From contig JARFQW010000167.1 of NCBI GenBank assembly GCA_029287575.1, positions 1 to 38,519 on the forward strand: a stretch of DNA of 38,519 nt, read 5' to 3'. The first letter of the stretch is position 1. Each line of letters starts with the position of its first letter. The position numbers and the translations under genes were made by a program. The DNA is from Gammaproteobacteria bacterium. Lineage in GTDB: Bacteria; Pseudomonadota; Gammaproteobacteria; Steroidobacterales; XN24. The notes below the pieces were generated by a model. It searched no databases. It saw only the letters and a program-made list of their open reading frames with translations, and was not told the origin of the DNA. Shown here in pieces: positions 37,425 through 38,519 of this stretch.

Positions 37425-37843
37425 ATGACGCGGAACCGATCCACGTGCCTTTTGCTTCTTGCGGCGTTCGCGGCATTGCTCGCGGGCCCCGGCTATCCGT
37501 GAATACCGCCTGGCGATTTGAGACAGCGTCGGATTTCGACGGCGACGGAGCCGATGAGGTCCTCATCCGGAATCGCGATGACGGTCGCTGGTCCCTGAGC
37601 CTGATGGCGGGCGTGCAGCCGAAGGCCGCAGGGCTCCTGGATCTGTTCAGCAATCGTCAGCTGGTCCTTGAGGAAACCGCGGACTACAACGGCGACGGCA
37701 GGCAGAATATCCTGCTTCGGCACGTTTCGGCGAATTGCGAGGTGATCCGCTGGGTGCTGTAACAGCCTGACAGGCTGAACGTGCTCGAGGCTCGGCAGCC
37801 CGACATCACCATGAACCCGGGCTGGAACCCCGTGACCGAGTGA
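37425..37843 (+). pseudogene. decayed copy of the C-terminal VCBS module of the 1684-aa protein
   Basis: ATG 37425, right after GGAGGGGGG, opens a signal peptide (MTRNRSTCLLLLAAFAALLA) that ends at TGA 37500. The sequence then continues in the -1 frame (NTAWRFETASDFDGDG...) and matches, position by position, the last ~110 residues of the giant protein, starting at its NTAWLLVAADDFDGDG. At 37760 a TAA replaces the TAT (Tyr) codon of the parent (IRWVL-stop against IRWVLYTLDG). The match goes on after it to WNPVTE and the TGA at 37841, mirroring WKPVVE. So there are two lesions, a frameshift near 37470-37500 and a nonsense codon. Sequencing error could explain one of them, hardly both. A 129-codon frame (37373-37762) covers the middle. 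Confidence 0.8.
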
Positions 37844-37888
37844 TCGGTCCCGATCCGGGAAGCCGGGCGTGCAATGGAACAGCAGACC

Positions 37889-37908
37889 TCTCCCTCGGGG
37901 GAGGGAGA
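37889..37908 (-). other. 8-bp perfect hairpin beyond the tRNA 3' end
   Basis: TCTCCCTC and GAGGGAGA flank a GGGG loop (CCCC on the minus strand), 36 bases past the tRNA 3' end. No T-run follows in the tRNA direction, so this is at best a weak terminator or processing signal. Confidence 0.35.
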
Positions 37909-37943
37909 CGCAACACAAGCCATTCGCTGACTCGGGACGGAAG

Positions 37944-38018
37944 TGGTGGGCGCGGCTGGGATTGAACCAGCGACCCCCGCCGTGTGAAGGCGGTGCTCTC
38001 CCGCTGAGCTACGCGCCC
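37944..38018 (-). tRNA. tRNA-Val (anticodon CAC)
   Basis: The minus strand folds as a cloverleaf. The acceptor stem GGGCGCG/CGCGCCC is followed by discriminator A and an encoded CCA. The D arm is GCTCAGCGGGAGAGC. The anticodon stem CCGCC/GGCGG carries loop TTCACAC with anticodon CAC (reads GUG), and the T arm contains GGTTCAATCC. The length is 75 bases with CCA. Its 3' end faces the pseudogene and the EPS locus. Confidence 0.95.
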
Positions 38019-38039
38019 GTCCCGTAGAGAAGACCGGCA

Positions 38040-38068
38040 ATTCTAGTGCCGGCCCGCAGGGCCGTCAA
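38040..38068 (-). promoter_or_regulatory. sigma70 promoter of the tRNA-Val gene
   Basis: On the minus strand TTGACG (38063-38068), a 17-base spacer and TAGAAT (38040-38045) form a strong promoter (five of six in each box), about 22 bases before the tRNA 5' end. A GC-rich discriminator (GCCGG) follows the -10, as common for stable RNA promoters under stringent control. The -35 overlaps the stop codon of the neighbouring gene. Confidence 0.75.
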
Positions 38069-38517
38069 TCAGCCTGCGCTTTCAGGCTCAGGTAACGGAT
38101 GAGGAACGATCCGGACGCGGAAAGGCCGTCGAAGTCCCTGGCGACGACTTCTATTTCGGTTTCGGCATGGTCGGCCGAGGGGACCGTACCCCGGAACGTG
38201 CGGGTGTTGGCGTGGAAGGTGATCCAGGCGGGCAGGGGCTCGCCGCCCGGAAGCTGTGCGGACAGCGTCAATACGTCGCCGGGGTCCGCGTCAACAAACG
38301 TGTCCGCCGCCAGCGTGGCCTGAAACGCGCCGTTGGGGCCGGCTTCTATATCCGGAATCGGCCGATTGAGGGTCGGCGCCTGGTTGGCCACGTTCTCCCG
38401 GACGAGGCGGCGGTATTCACGGCCGATCATCAGCGCGAGGAAGAAACAGACGACCGCGAGAACCAGATTGACCAGGGCGAACTGGGGAATACTGAGCCCG
38501 AGATAGTGTATGCCCAC
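38065..38517 (-). CDS. membrane-anchored Ig-like (He_PIG/cadherin-like) protein, possibly 5'-partial
   Basis: The frame yields 150 residues from GTG 38517, only two bases from the window end, so the true start may lie outside. One N-terminal membrane helix (about 12-31, QFALVNLVLAVVCFFLALMI) precedes a basic stretch (REYRRLVREN) and an Ig-like domain with DTFVDADPGDVLTLSAQLPG, PAWITFHANTRTFRGTVP and VVARDFDGLSASGSFLIRY, the pattern of He_PIG / dystroglycan-cadherin domains. It is probably anchored in the inner membrane with the domain outside. Its function is unknown, and it is read away from the EPS locus. Confidence 0.65.
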   Translation of the reverse strand: MGIHYLGLSIPQFALVNLVLAVVCFFLALMIGREYRRLVRENVANQAPTLNRPIPDIEAGPNGAFQATLAADTFVDADPGDVLTLSAQLPGGEPLPAWITFHANTRTFRGTVPSADHAETEIEVVARDFDGLSASGSFLIRYLSLKAQAD

Positions 38518-38519
38518 GA

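Noticed and set aside
37425-37502. Programmed -1 frameshift joining the signal peptide to the VCBS fragment
   Set aside because: No slippery heptamer is present near the joint, and the second lesion (TAA for a Tyr codon) favours decay.

Overview
The window is GC-rich by eye, with tightly packed genes, frequent ATGA/GTGA overlaps and Shine-Dalgarno sites. It carries an almost complete Wzx/Wzy-type capsule or exopolysaccharide (EPS) locus of a Gram-negative bacterium. An outer-membrane Wzi-type protein, an SLBB export protein and close AlgD and ManC/AlgA likenesses point to a gammaproteobacterium. The species cannot be named from the sequence alone.

Layout, left to right. (1) 1-4746: the 3' end of a UDP-glucuronate 4-epimerase gene, pgi, a Wzx-like flippase and an unclassified glycosyltransferase-like protein. 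(2) 4941-9222: envelope export, with a Wzi-family protein and a 913-residue polysaccharide export protein that has about six SLBB-like units. (3) 9291-17842: a hexapeptide acyltransferase, a sulfotransferase, AlgD, a Wzz-like chain-length protein, two GT4 glycosyltransferases around a Wzy-like polymerase, and a secreted beta-helix protein. (4) 17979-26809: the initiating sugar-phosphate transferase (WcaJ type), a soluble FlaA1/CapD-like protein, Ugd, UDP-xylose synthase and ManC, then convergent galE and the phosphomannomutase gene. (5) 26939-31993: a secreted 1684-residue mosaic protein with two propellers, FnIII domains, calcium-binding DxDxDG repeats and a C-terminal VCBS/FG-GAP domain. (6) 32071-37322: a NodU-type carbamoyltransferase with an SxtJ-like partner, a long AT-rich leader with two tandem palindromes before a DUF4332 gene that ends in a textbook terminator, then a TylF-like methyltransferase and a polysaccharide pyruvyltransferase. 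(7) 37425-38519: a pseudogene copying the end of the giant protein, a tRNA-Val(CAC) gene with a good promoter, and a membrane-anchored Ig-like protein running to the window edge.

How the genes fit together (inference from families). Pgi, the phosphomannomutase and ManC feed GDP-mannose, and AlgD makes GDP-mannuronate. GalE, Ugd, the epimerase and UXS supply UDP-galactose, UDP-glucuronate, UDP-galacturonate and UDP-xylose. The WcaJ-type enzyme loads the first sugar on undecaprenyl phosphate, the GTs extend it, Wzx flips it, Wzy and Wzz polymerise it, and the SLBB and Wzi proteins export and anchor it. Sulfo-, acyl-, carbamoyl-, methyl- and pyruvyl-transferases suggest a heavily decorated acidic polymer. 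No Wzc-type tyrosine kinase or phosphatase is present in the window.

The most unusual items are the duplicated architecture of the giant protein, its decayed short copy beside the tRNA, the tandem palindromes before the DUF4332 gene, and the number of decoration enzymes in one locus.
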